A stretch of 12,675 nt of DNA from CAYSLC01 sp964431545 (GTDB taxonomy: Bacteria; Desulfobacterota; Desulfobacteria; Desulfobacterales; JAABSP01): the NCBI GenBank assembly GCA_964431545.1, contig CAYSLC010000163.1, positions 1-12,675 of the forward strand, given 5' to 3'. Below are positions 1 through 6,346 of the stretch, one piece after another. A model generated the notes under the pieces. The model saw only the letters and a list, made by a program, of their open reading frames with translations. It made no database searches and was not told the DNA's origin. Made by a program: the position numbers and the translations under genes. Each line of letters opens with the position of its first letter. Position 1 is the first letter of the stretch.

Positions 1-1121
1 ATCACCGCCGCCGCCAGCGCCACCCCGCCGCTGATGCCGAACATCGCGAAGGTGCCCAACCGCTCGAAGAGGGCCCCGTTGATCAAAAAGCCCACCATGA
101 TCCCCAGCCCGTAGGTGAGGGAATGGTTGACCGCCTGGCCCACCGTCTTGGCGGTGCCCGGCGACATGCGGTCGATGTAGAGGATGCTGGCCACGTGGAA
201 GGCGCCGTAGGTGATGGCGTGGCTCGCCTGGGACAGAAGGATCGGAATCGGGGAATGGACCTGGGAGAGGGTGAGCCACCGCAGGGCCGCGGCCAAAAAG
301 GAGAAGATCAGGACCCCTTCCTGGGTGAACCGGGCGAAGATCCGGTTGGAGTTGAGCATCACCACCACTTCGGCCCCGGCGGCCACCGCCCAGGCCACGC
401 CGGTGAAGCCGGCCGAATACCCCATCCGCTCCAGGTGGATGGAGAAGAACCCGTAGTAGGCCCCGTGGCTCACCAGCATCAGGAATGCGCAGAGGAGAAA
501 GACCGCCACCGGCGGCGTAAAGAGATCCCGGGCTCCGGTGAAAAAGCCCGATTTCCGCCGATACGCCACCCGCGGGGTGCCCAGGGAGAAGACCGCCTGG
601 ACCGAGGCGCCGGCCAGGATGAGCAACAGAATCACGCCGATGTCCGCGTGGTCGATCACCTCCCCCATGATCGAGACCACCCCGATGAAGGAGAGGGTTC
701 CCCAGACCCGGAGCCTTCCGTACCCCTCCTTGTTTCCGCCCAGGACATCCATGGCGAAGGCTTCCAGAAAGGAGACGATGGGGGCGAAGAAGATCCCGTA
801 CGCGAGGGTGATCAGGATCATGGGGACGAAGTCGCCGGTAAAGAGGTAGAGGGACCAGAGGGCCGGATAGGCGAAGCTGCACAGGATGTAGATGGGCCGG
901 CGGGCCCCGAAACGGTCGGCGGCCAGGCTCCAGAGGATGGAACAGCAGATGATGGCCAGGGACCGGAGGCTCGATATCACCCCGATCTGAAGACCGGTAA
1001 AGCCCAGGTGGTAGCAGTAGAGGTTGAAATAGGGCAGAAAGATCCCCAACACCCCGAAGTGGACGAAGTACTGGGCCCCGATCGCCAGCCGGGGATGGTT
1101 CTGGACGGACGCTCCGCGCAC
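1..1121 (-). CDS. MFS transporter, MFS_1-like/HcaT-LacY type (C-terminus cut by window edge)
   Basis: Partial gene, about 373 codons visible, running off the left edge before the last membrane helix. The translation is a continuous series of hydrophobic helices. It has the intracellular loop signature AADRFGARRP (about residues 67-76) between helices 2 and 3, and YGRLRVWG (134-141), the YGR-x-R-x-WG pattern of the MFS_1_like family that includes the phenylpropionate transporter HcaT and LacY-like symporters. It should be an inner-membrane, proton-coupled importer; the substrate cannot be told. The chosen GTG start lies 8 bases after the rhomboid stop, so the two genes are probably co-transcribed. 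No ATG occurs near the N-terminus, no good ribosome site is seen, and the frame is open further upstream, so the start is uncertain. Family assignment is solid; specificity is open. Confidence 0.85.
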   Translation of the reverse strand, partial: MRGASVQNHPRLAIGAQYFVHFGVLGIFLPYFNLYCYHLGFTGLQIGVISSLRSLAIICCSILWSLAADRFGARRPIYILCSFAYPALWSLYLFTGDFVPMILITLAYGIFFAPIVSFLEAFAMDVLGGNKEGYGRLRVWGTLSFIGVVSIMGEVIDHADIGVILLLILAGASVQAVFSLGTPRVAYRRKSGFFTGARDLFTPPVAVFLLCAFLMLVSHGAYYGFFSIHLERMGYSAGFTGVAWAVAAGAEVVVMLNSNRIFARFTQEGVLIFSFLAAALRWLTLSQVHSPIPILLSQASHAITYGAFHVASILYIDRMSPGTAKTVGQAVNHSLTYGLGIMVGFLINGALFERLGTFAMFGISGGVALAAAV

Positions 1122-1129
1122 CGGGGTCG

Positions 1130-1963
1130 CTAAGCGAGAAACCCGGTTCCCACGCCCCAGAGGAGCGCCAGGACCGTGCCCGCCGCGCACACGCCGGCCA
1201 GGGCCTTGTGGAAAAACCCCTCCCGCCGTTTATCCCCGTATCCGAGGAGGAACCCCAGCGCAAGGCCTCCGGCGAGTCCGCCCCCGTGGGCCCAGTTGTT
1301 GATCCCCGGCATCAGGCCGATGAGAAAGAGGCCCACCAGCCATCCCACCACCTGGGAGTATACCGCCTGCCCATAGGTGCCGCCCCGGCTCTTGGAGTAG
1401 TAGAGGATGGCGCCGATGAGTCCGCAAACGGCGGCGGAGGCCCCGATGGTGAGCCGGACCCCGGCCGCGTAAGAGACGGTGTACCCCAGGACACTGCTCA
1501 GGGTGAAGATGGCGAAGGTCCGGTAGGGGCCGTACTCCCGGACCACGAAGGGGCCCAGGTTCCGGACGGCGAACATGTTGAAGAGGATGTGGAGGAGCCC
1601 GCCGTGGAGGTAGGCGGCGGAGACCAGCGTCCACCACCGGCCGTATCCGGCGATGGGGATGGTGCCCGAGGCCCCCAGGGAGAAGAGACTCTGGGTGGGC
1701 GGGGAGAGGAAGGTGAAGGGGCTGCCCATCGAGAGTTCCATCGCGCCGGGATGGAGGATCAGGGAGAGGACGTACATGGCGGCGTTGACGTAGATGACCG
1801 CCCAGATCACCCCCTCCGGGTCCCGCAGCCCCCGGGTGAACAGGTTGTTCTTCAGGGGGGAGGCGGGCCTGGACAGGCCGCAGTGGGGGCACCGGGTCTC
1901 ATCCCGGCTGATCAGTTTGTTGCAGTTGGGGCAGAGGATCGAGCTTCGTCGGCTTGGCGTCAT
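1130..1963 (-). CDS. Rhomboid family intramembrane serine protease with N-terminal zinc ribbon
   Basis: 277 aa. An N-terminal zinc ribbon has CPNC at residues 11-14 and CPHC at 25-28, followed by a rhomboid core of six to seven membrane helices. Helix 2 carries HGGLLHILFNM (120-130) with the conserved His and Asn. The catalytic serine is in GASAA (174-178, Ser176) and the catalytic histidine in NNWAHGGG (His226). All catalytic residues are present, so an active inner-membrane protease cleaving substrate transmembrane helices is expected. The ATG at 1961-1963 was chosen over a longer reading because GGAG lies about 10 bases upstream and the zinc ribbon begins just after it. It lies 64 bases downstream of the hydrolase gene and 8 bases before the MFS gene. 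The zinc ribbon may bind a partner or regulate the protease; its role is not known here. Confidence 0.93.
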   Translation of the reverse strand: MTPSRRSSILCPNCNKLISRDETRCPHCGLSRPASPLKNNLFTRGLRDPEGVIWAVIYVNAAMYVLSLILHPGAMELSMGSPFTFLSPPTQSLFSLGASGTIPIAGYGRWWTLVSAAYLHGGLLHILFNMFAVRNLGPFVVREYGPYRTFAIFTLSSVLGYTVSYAAGVRLTIGASAAVCGLIGAILYYSKSRGGTYGQAVYSQVVGWLVGLFLIGLMPGINNWAHGGGLAGGLALGFLLGYGDKRREGFFHKALAGVCAAGTVLALLWGVGTGFLA

Positions 1964-2027
1964 GGGTCCATCTCCGGTCCGAGGGTTTACGTTGGGGTTT
2001 CCAGGGGGAGGGCGCGGGTCGATCTCC

Positions 2028-2726
2028 TCAATCCACCTCCATGATCGACCGCCACCGGTCCGACTCGGTCTCGGCGGCCAGCCCCTTGCGCCGGAGGAGC
2101 GCAATCATCCGGTCGTCGTTGAACCGCAGATGCGGGTTGATCCGCTTTTCCTCGGCCATGGTGGAGCGGACATGGCCGGGGTCGTAACGGCGGAGGAAGT
2201 CATTGATGTCCGGGTTGTCGGGTTCCAGGCGCTTGGCGAAGATCATCGACTCCCGGACGTAGTCATGGCCGGCATAGACGACGGTCTCCTCCGGCAGCGC
2301 CATCAGCCGCTTGATGGATCGGAAGAACGCCTCCAGGTCCCCGGAGAAGCAGTTGCCCACCGTGCCGTTGAACAGGGTGTCTCCGGAGATGAGGGCGTTG
2401 CCGGTGTAATAACAGACCGAGTCGAGCGTGTGGCCGGGGGTGGCGATGACGCGGATCTCCGCGGAGCCGAGGCGGAAGGCCCCCTTTTCCGCCAGGTCCC
2501 GGTGGTCGAGTACGGCGGCCCCGGCCTGGTCGGCCAGCTCCCGGGTCCCCAGGGTATGGTCCGGGTGTCCGTGGGTGTTGGCGACCCATTTGAGATCGAG
2601 CCGGTTGTCCCGGACGAAATCGAGGATGGCCGCCGTGGCGCCGCCGTCCACGGCCATGGCCGGGCCGTCGGCGTGGATGACGTAGGCGAGGTTGTCGGCG
2701 GAATAGCGGAACTGGTGTACCTTCAT
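2028..2726 (-). CDS. Metallo-beta-lactamase-fold hydrolase, glyoxalase II (GloB-like) family
   Basis: 232 aa. The metal-binding set of the glyoxalase II family is complete: THGHPDH (51-57; His52, His54, Asp56, His57), His99 in TPGHT, Asp116 in SGDTLF and His154 in AGHDYV. The C-terminal part (about 155-232) resembles the HAGH C-terminal domain and includes NPHLRFND (197-204). Family members hydrolyse S-lactoylglutathione or related thioesters in the cytoplasm. The loop that in classical enzymes reads GCGK, supplying a glutathione-contacting lysine, here reads GNCF (124-127), so the true thiol substrate may differ. The ATG lies 6 bases after fdhD and has GGGAGG about 12 bases upstream, which suggests co-transcription with fdhD. 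The family call is strong; glutathione as substrate is uncertain. Confidence 0.88.
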   Translation of the reverse strand: MKVHQFRYSADNLAYVIHADGPAMAVDGGATAAILDFVRDNRLDLKWVANTHGHPDHTLGTRELADQAGAAVLDHRDLAEKGAFRLGSAEIRVIATPGHTLDSVCYYTGNALISGDTLFNGTVGNCFSGDLEAFFRSIKRLMALPEETVVYAGHDYVRESMIFAKRLEPDNPDINDFLRRYDPGHVRSTMAEEKRINPHLRFNDDRMIALLRRKGLAAETESDRWRSIMEVD

Positions 2727-2732
2727 TTGGAG

Positions 2733-3563
2733 TCAGGTCCTCCCTTGTGGGGCCGCGGGACCGTCCCCGAGACGTTTCCCGCCGCAGAAGATGAACAGGC
2801 CGGCCCCCCGGGCCAGGCAGGCCAGGGTCATGTCGAGGCCGGAAGCCAGGTCCACGGCCAGGGCCGTGGGACGGGAGACGGCCAGGATCACGGGGATCCG
2901 GGCCCGGGCCGCCTTCTGGACCAGTTCGTAGCTGATCCGGGAGGAGAGCACCAGGAGCTTGGCTTTCCCCAGCCGGTCCTCCAGAAAGAGCTTGCCCACC
3001 GCCTTGTCCAGGGCGTTGTGCCGGCCCACATCCTCGGCCGCGGAGAGGAGCCGGAGGTCCGCGTCGAAGAGGGCCGCCGCGTGGACCGCCCGGGTGAGCC
3101 GGCGCAGGGGCTGGAGGTCCGCCAGCCCCTCCAGCCGGGCCAGGGCCTCCCCGGCGGGGAGGCGGACCTCGTCCGCCACGGGCCGGATGAGCTGAAACAG
3201 CTCCTCCACCATCTCCTTTCCGCAGAGGCCGCAGCTCGTCTGGCTGACGAAGTTCCGACGTTCCAGGTGGCCGGTGATCCGATCGGCCCGCTCCGGCTTG
3301 AGGGTCACGGTCACCACGTTGGTATCCGACCCGTCGCAGAAGGCGATGGCGGTGATCTCCTCGGGCCGGTCGACGATCCCCTCGCCGAGGCAGAACCCGG
3401 CCACGTGGGGGATCTCCTCTCCCGGCGTTCGCATGACCACCGAGTAGGGGTTCCCCTGGAGCCGGATGGAGAGGGGCTCCTCGCCGATCAGGCGGGTCGG
3501 GACCTCGGTTCGGGTCCCCTGGTCCCACTGGGTGATGGTATGTTCGGGGGCGGGGTCCGCCAT
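2733..3563 (-). CDS. fdhD: FdhD, formate dehydrogenase accessory sulfurtransferase
   Basis: 276 aa. FdhD passes sulfur from a cysteine desulfurase (IscS in E. coli) to the bis-MGD molybdenum or tungsten cofactor before its insertion into formate dehydrogenase; it acts in the cytoplasm. Family hallmarks are present: the sulfur-carrying CxxC motif in TSCGLCG (109-115; Cys111, Cys114), the strongly conserved EDVGRHNALDKAVG (177-190) and SSRISYELV (207-215). The ATG at 3561-3563 is preferred over an upstream in-frame ATG at 3641 because GGGAG sits 3 to 7 bases before it and the extra 26 residues look like leader translation. Downstream it is followed after 6 bases by the GloB-like gene. No formate dehydrogenase subunit lies in the window, so the partner is encoded elsewhere. 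Confidence 0.95.
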   Translation of the reverse strand: MADPAPEHTITQWDQGTRTEVPTRLIGEEPLSIRLQGNPYSVVMRTPGEEIPHVAGFCLGEGIVDRPEEITAIAFCDGSDTNVVTVTLKPERADRITGHLERRNFVSQTSCGLCGKEMVEELFQLIRPVADEVRLPAGEALARLEGLADLQPLRRLTRAVHAAALFDADLRLLSAAEDVGRHNALDKAVGKLFLEDRLGKAKLLVLSSRISYELVQKAARARIPVILAVSRPTALAVDLASGLDMTLACLARGAGLFIFCGGKRLGDGPAAPQGRT

Positions 3564-3593
3564 GTTCTCCCATCCATTCCGGGGTTCCGTCGA

Positions 3594-3637
3594 GGGGGAT
3601 GGAAAAGATCCACCCCCAATGGCCGTCCTTGACGGCC
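3594..3637 (-). promoter_or_regulatory. Two-hairpin leader upstream of fdhD
   Basis: Two adjacent inverted repeats lie in the predicted fdhD leader. One is a perfect 7-bp stem with a 3-nt loop (GGCCGTC at 3621-3627 with GACGGCC at 3631-3637). The other has a 9-bp stem with one bulged base (3594-3603 with 3609-3617, loop 3604-3608). Neither is followed by a run of T on either strand, so they do not look like ordinary intrinsic terminators. They may affect message stability or translation of fdhD. The structure is read from sequence; the role is inference. Confidence 0.4.
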
Positions 3638-3647
3638 TCATCCAGGG

Positions 3648-3675
3648 AAAATAAGGATCAACAGCGGATTTTCAA
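3648..3675 (-). promoter_or_regulatory. Candidate sigma-70 promoter for fdhD
   Basis: On the minus strand, TTGAAA (3670-3675) is followed after 16 bases by TATTTT (3648-3653), lying downstream of the J-domain gene and about 85 bases before the fdhD start. Matches to consensus are 5/6 and 4/6. It would let fdhD and the genes after it be transcribed independently of the upstream trio. Confidence 0.45.
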
Positions 3676-3704
3676 AGGGGAGGGGCCTTCTTTTTCCGGC
3701 CGGC

Positions 3705-4133
3705 CTACTTTCCGTAATGGGTTTTGAGCCGGTCGTACGCGGCGTTGTAGATCTGCATGATCTCCTTGGAGGTGGCGAACTTCTCCGGGTCGTTGACGAA
3801 CCGGTCCGAGTGGTACTTCTTGATCTCCCGGTTCCGGGCCCGGCGGACCTCCTCCAGGGAGGAGGGGGGCGAGAGGTTGAAGACCGTCAGATCGTCCACC
3901 ACCTGCTGGGGGTAGGCGGCGTCGGCGTTTTGGTGGCGGAAGGACCCTGATGCGTCCTCCCCGGGGCCGCCGCCGAAAGAGGCGGAGCCGCCGGAATCCC
4001 CCGTCCCCTCGTCGGAATTCTCGAAGTCCCGGGACGGCTCCCGCCACTTGTCGGAGATGCGCTCCAGGATCTCGTCCGCGGGCGGCAGACTGGAGCGGAC
4101 GATGCGAAAGAGCCTGTGGAAGAGGGTGGGCAT
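3705..4133 (-). CDS. Short J-domain-like protein with HSD in place of HPD
   Basis: 142 aa. Residues about 82-142 read as a J-domain: FNLSPPSSLEEVRRARNRE leads into an IKKYHSDRF loop and then a third helix ending in IYNAAYDRLK. The invariant HPD tripeptide that triggers Hsp70 ATPase is HSD at 108-110. The first 80 residues hold a basic, partly amphipathic stretch (1-30) and a Gly/Ser/acid-rich linker (38-66). Canonical DnaJ Gly/Phe, zinc-finger and substrate domains are absent, so this is a small specialised J protein. The ATG at 4131-4133 lies 11 bases after the stop of the membrane-protein gene, with only a weak ribosome site, suggesting translational coupling. It may recruit DnaK to the membrane partner, or act without Hsp70 if HSD is inactive. 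The fold assignment is good; the function is not known. Confidence 0.78.
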   Translation of the reverse strand: MPTLFHRLFRIVRSSLPPADEILERISDKWREPSRDFENSDEGTGDSGGSASFGGGPGEDASGSFRHQNADAAYPQQVVDDLTVFNLSPPSSLEEVRRARNREIKKYHSDRFVNDPEKFATSKEIMQIYNAAYDRLKTHYGK

Positions 4134-4144
4134 CGATTTCGGGG

Positions 4145-4855
4145 TTATCCCTTGCAGTTGTGGTAATGGGGTGTCACCCGGACGGAACGCACGTTGGCCG
4201 TGGGGATGATGTCCGTGGGCACCTTGTCCCCCCACCGGGCCGGGTAGAAGACGTACAGGTGGTCCTTGCTCCGGAGCAGCAGACGGTAGCACCCCCCGGC
4301 CCAATCCTCGGCCATGGCCTCGGTCACCGTCGGGGCCATCGGGTCGGTCCGCGGGGGAGCCGCCGGATCGGCGGCGCCGGCCGCTTCCGCCGATACCCAT
4401 ACCTGGACCCTGGGGTACGCCGGGAACTCCGCCTTCACCTGGTACTCGTAGGCGCTTTGGGCCGCCACCTCCCCGAAGAAGTAGAAGACCACGAAGGCGA
4501 AGAGGGTCAGGGCTGGAACCAGGGCCACGTGGACCAGGAACAGCCAGGTGGTCAGCGCCCCCTTGGGCCGGGTCCGGGGTTTTTTGAAAAAGTAATGGCG
4601 GCTCAACAGGTAGAGGACCACCATCAAAAGCAGGATCATCATCATGGAGAAGAACCGGTCCCGCACCACGAAGAAGCCGTAGAGGAAAAAATGCTCCCTG
4701 GGGATCTCCAGGCCCAGCAGGCCGAGGTGGAAGTGCTGGAAGTACTTGAAGGCGTAGGACCACCCCGCCGTGTAGACCATGGGGATCAGGAGGGTCGCCA
4801 GGGTCCCCGCCTCGATCCAGCGGTGGGCGGTTCCGGAGACCGGGACCTCACTCAT
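4145..4855 (-). CDS. Uncharacterised three-helix membrane protein
   Basis: 236 aa, family not recognised. Three hydrophobic segments lie at about 18-36, 67-86 and 102-128, with basic residues between the second and third (HYFFKKPRTRPK, 87-98). A soluble C-terminal part of about 105 residues has a Pro/Ala-rich stretch (155-175) and then a beta-rich-looking end, CYRLLLRSKDHLYVFYP (189-205), ending in a His/Cys tail (TPHYHNCKG). The ATG at 4853-4855 overlaps the stop of the preceding gene as ATGAGTGA, with AAGGGG upstream, which indicates translational coupling; an in-frame ATG 39 bases further upstream is less likely. It sits between a secreted cysteine protein and a J-like protein, so it could bridge envelope and cytoplasm. 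That is inference from gene order. Confidence 0.8.
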   Translation of the reverse strand: MSEVPVSGTAHRWIEAGTLATLLIPMVYTAGWSYAFKYFQHFHLGLLGLEIPREHFFLYGFFVVRDRFFSMMMILLLMVVLYLLSRHYFFKKPRTRPKGALTTWLFLVHVALVPALTLFAFVVFYFFGEVAAQSAYEYQVKAEFPAYPRVQVWVSAEAAGAADPAAPPRTDPMAPTVTEAMAEDWAGGCYRLLLRSKDHLYVFYPARWGDKVPTDIIPTANVRSVRVTPHYHNCKG

Positions 4856-5201
4856 CGCCGGCCCCTTGCCCGTTGCGGCCTTCCGCCCCTTCACCCTCTC
4901 CTTCCATGGGCTCTCCGCCCTTCATCTCCCACCGCCAGCAGTCGGGGTCTTCCCCGTCGATCACCTCCCAGCGGGGGCCGGGCTCGAATTCCCGCATCTT
5001 CCCCAGGGGGTCGAGGCACTGGAAGGCCGGCGGGAGCCCGGCCGGGCCCTCGACCTTCAGACAGTTTCTCAGGATGGTCCCCCGGACCCGGTGGCGGAAA
5101 CAGACCGGCTCGGCCTCCGCCCCGACGTGGACGGGAGAGGAGGCCAGCAGGGCGAACAGGATCATGGGCGCGGCGGCTTTTCCGCTTTTCAGCTTGGCCA
5201 T
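4848..5201 (-). CDS. Small secreted four-cysteine protein of unknown function
   Basis: 117 aa. It has a clear N-terminal signal peptide: basic MAKLKSGK, a hydrophobic core (about 11-21) and a likely signal peptidase I site after HVGA or nearby (about 28). The mature part of roughly 88 residues has four cysteines (34, 47, 62, 88), enough for two disulfides in the periplasm, and a Glu/Gly-rich tail from about 95. No lipobox cysteine is seen at the cleavage site. The ATG at 5199-5201 has GGGAGG about 12 bases upstream. It is the first gene of a minus-strand group and overlaps the next gene by 8 bases. No known family was recognised. It may be a periplasmic partner of the membrane protein encoded next. 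Confidence 0.75.
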   Translation of the reverse strand: MAKLKSGKAAAPMILFALLASSPVHVGAEAEPVCFRHRVRGTILRNCLKVEGPAGLPPAFQCLDPLGKMREFEPGPRWEVIDGEDPDCWRWEMKGGEPMEGEGEGAEGRNGQGAGDE

Positions 5202-5244
5202 TCGGATCGGTCCTCCCGTGGGTGGCTGTCGACATCCATCAACT

Positions 5245-5273
5245 TATTTAGTGGAATCGGGACACCGAGGCAA
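5245..5273 (-). promoter_or_regulatory. Candidate promoter for the secreted/membrane/J-like gene trio
   Basis: On the minus strand, TTGCCT (5268-5273) is followed after exactly 17 bases by TAAATA (5245-5250), about 43 bases before the ATG at 5201. Consensus matches are modest (4/6 and 3/6). The site is plausible because it is the only AT-rich spot before this gene group. Confidence 0.4.
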
Positions 5274-5281
5274 GGGGAAAA

Positions 5282-5304
5282 TGTCCCCCCGGCGGGTGGG
5301 GACA
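5282..5304. repeat. Perfect 7-bp inverted repeat in the divergent intergenic region
   Basis: TGTCCCC (5282-5288) and GGGGACA (5298-5304) are exact inverted copies separated by 9 bases. The repeat lies between the two divergent promoter candidates and upstream of the biotin operator, so it could be a binding site for a dimeric regulator or an RNA hairpin in a longer transcript. No regulator can be named. Confidence 0.4.
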
Positions 5305-5315
5305 ACGGGGTGGCC

Positions 5316-5346
5316 GACAAACGGGTTGACAAACGGCCGCCGTTTG
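5316..5346. repeat. CAAACGG repeat cluster with a 17-bp perfect palindrome
   Basis: GACAAACGG occurs at 5316-5324 and again at 5328-5336 (12-bp period). A related GACAACGG lies at 5301-5308. The second copy forms a perfect palindrome with an inverted copy: CAAACGGC (5330-5337), a central C at 5338, then GCCGTTTG (5339-5346). The cluster sits on the spacer of the candidate birA promoter and ends where the BirA-like operator begins. It may be an additional operator. Confidence 0.45.
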
Positions 5347-5354
5347 GTTAACAA
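5326..5354 (+). promoter_or_regulatory. Candidate promoter of birA-bioYMN
   Basis: A perfect TTGACA (5326-5331) is followed after 17 bases by TAACAA (5349-5354), a weak -10 element with 3/6 matches. Transcription would begin near 5361, giving a leader of about 30 bases before birA. The -10 overlaps the first half of the candidate BirA operator, as expected for a repressed promoter. Confidence 0.5.
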
Positions 5355-5377
5355 AACCGATTCTGTTCGGTTAACGA
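5345..5377 (+). promoter_or_regulatory. Candidate BirA (biotin repressor) operator
   Basis: Two GTTAAC cores (5347-5352 and 5370-5375) lie 23 bp apart centre to centre. This fits the known bacterial BirA operator layout of TTGTTAACC, about 15 bases, then GGTTAACAA. By my alignment the left half matches 7/9 and the right half, GGTTAACGA, matches 8/9. In addition GGTTAACAA at 5346-5354 is an exact half-site. The operator overlaps the candidate -10 of birA, whose product has the DNA-binding domain needed to use it. Together these support biotin-responsive autoregulation. Confidence 0.68.
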
Positions 5378-5390
5378 AAGGGGCGGGCCA

Positions 5391-6335
5391 TTGAAAGAAC
5401 GGATTCTCAAGATCCTTCGGGAGGCGAACGGCGTCACCTCCGGGGCGTTTCTGAGCGATCGGCTCGGGATCACCCGGGTGGCGGTGTGGAAGCACATCCG
5501 GGGCCTCCGGGAGATGGGGTACGGGATCGAATCCTCCCCCAAGGGGTATCTCCTCGGGGAGGCCTTCGACGTGCTCGCCCCCTGGGAGTTTCCCGGCAGG
5601 GAGGACCGGATCCATTACCGGTCCGAGGTCGCCTCCACCATGGACGTGGCCCGGGATTTGGCCCGGAAGGGGTGCCCCGCCTTCACGGTGGCCGCGGCGG
5701 GGCGGCAGAGCCGGGGCCGGGGCCGGCTCGACCGCTCCTGGGCCTCGGAGGACGGCGGGCTTTACTTCACCGTGGTGGTCCGGCCGGAGATCCCGCCGCT
5801 TCTGGTCTCCCGGGTCAACTTCTGCGCCTCCCTGTGCCTGGCCGAGAGCCTCCGGGAGGGGTTCGGGGTCCCGGCCGAGGTCAAATGGCCCAACGACATC
5901 CTGGTGGACGAGCGGAAGCTGGTCGGCATGCTTTCGGAGATGGAGACCCGGGCGGACCTGGTCTCCTTCGTCAACATCGGGATCGGGGTCAACGTCAACA
6001 ACGATCCGAGGCCGGTGGAGCCCCGGGCCGTCTCCATGGCGGGCCTCCTGGGCCGGAAGGTCTCCAGGCGGGATCTCCTCGCCGCCTTCCTCGACCGTTT
6101 CGAGGCGCGTCTGGGCCGGGATCCGGCCCTCGACGAGGTCATCGAAAACTGGAAGCGTTACGCCGTGACCCTGGGCCGGCGGGTCCGGGTGGCGACGGTC
6201 CGCGAGGTCGTCGAGGGGACCGCCGTCGACGTGGACGAAAACGGCGCCCTCCTCCTGACGTCGCCGGACGGGACCCGGAAAAAAATCGTACACGGAGATT
6301 GTTTCCACCAGCCGGAACCATCCGCCAAGATCTGA
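5391..6335 (+). CDS. birA: BirA, bifunctional biotin-protein ligase and biotin operon repressor
   Basis: 314 aa. Residues 1-55 form a winged helix-turn-helix (LSDRLGITRVAVWKHIRGL at 21-39). The central ligase domain (about 70-265) has the biotinoyl-AMP loop GRQSRGRGRLDRSW (104-117) and KWPNDILVDERKLVGML (165-181), with Lys176 at the position of the catalytic lysine. A small SH3-like C-terminal domain (about 266-305) follows. The enzyme activates biotin with ATP and attaches it to the biotin carrier protein of acetyl-CoA carboxylase and similar enzymes; the holo-repressor form binds DNA. The start is TTG at 5391, preceded by GGGGCGGG. No ATG occurs until residue 42, which would remove the DNA-binding helix, so TTG is preferred. 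It is the first gene of birA-bioY-bioM-bioN, and a BirA-like operator lies just upstream. Confidence 0.96.
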   Translation: MKERILKILREANGVTSGAFLSDRLGITRVAVWKHIRGLREMGYGIESSPKGYLLGEAFDVLAPWEFPGREDRIHYRSEVASTMDVARDLARKGCPAFTVAAAGRQSRGRGRLDRSWASEDGGLYFTVVVRPEIPPLLVSRVNFCASLCLAESLREGFGVPAEVKWPNDILVDERKLVGMLSEMETRADLVSFVNIGIGVNVNNDPRPVEPRAVSMAGLLGRKVSRRDLLAAFLDRFEARLGRDPALDEVIENWKRYAVTLGRRVRVATVREVVEGTAVDVDENGALLLTSPDGTRKKIVHGDCFHQPEPSAKI

Positions 6336-6346
6336 AGGAGAACCAC

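Noticed and set aside
123..1133. A 336-codon open frame on the plus strand
   Set aside because: It is antisense to the MFS transporter, which gives a coherent set of membrane helices on the minus strand.
1794..3632. A 612-codon open frame on the plus strand across the rhomboid, GloB-like and fdhD genes
   Set aside because: It is antisense to three recognised genes, with a low-complexity product and no domain.
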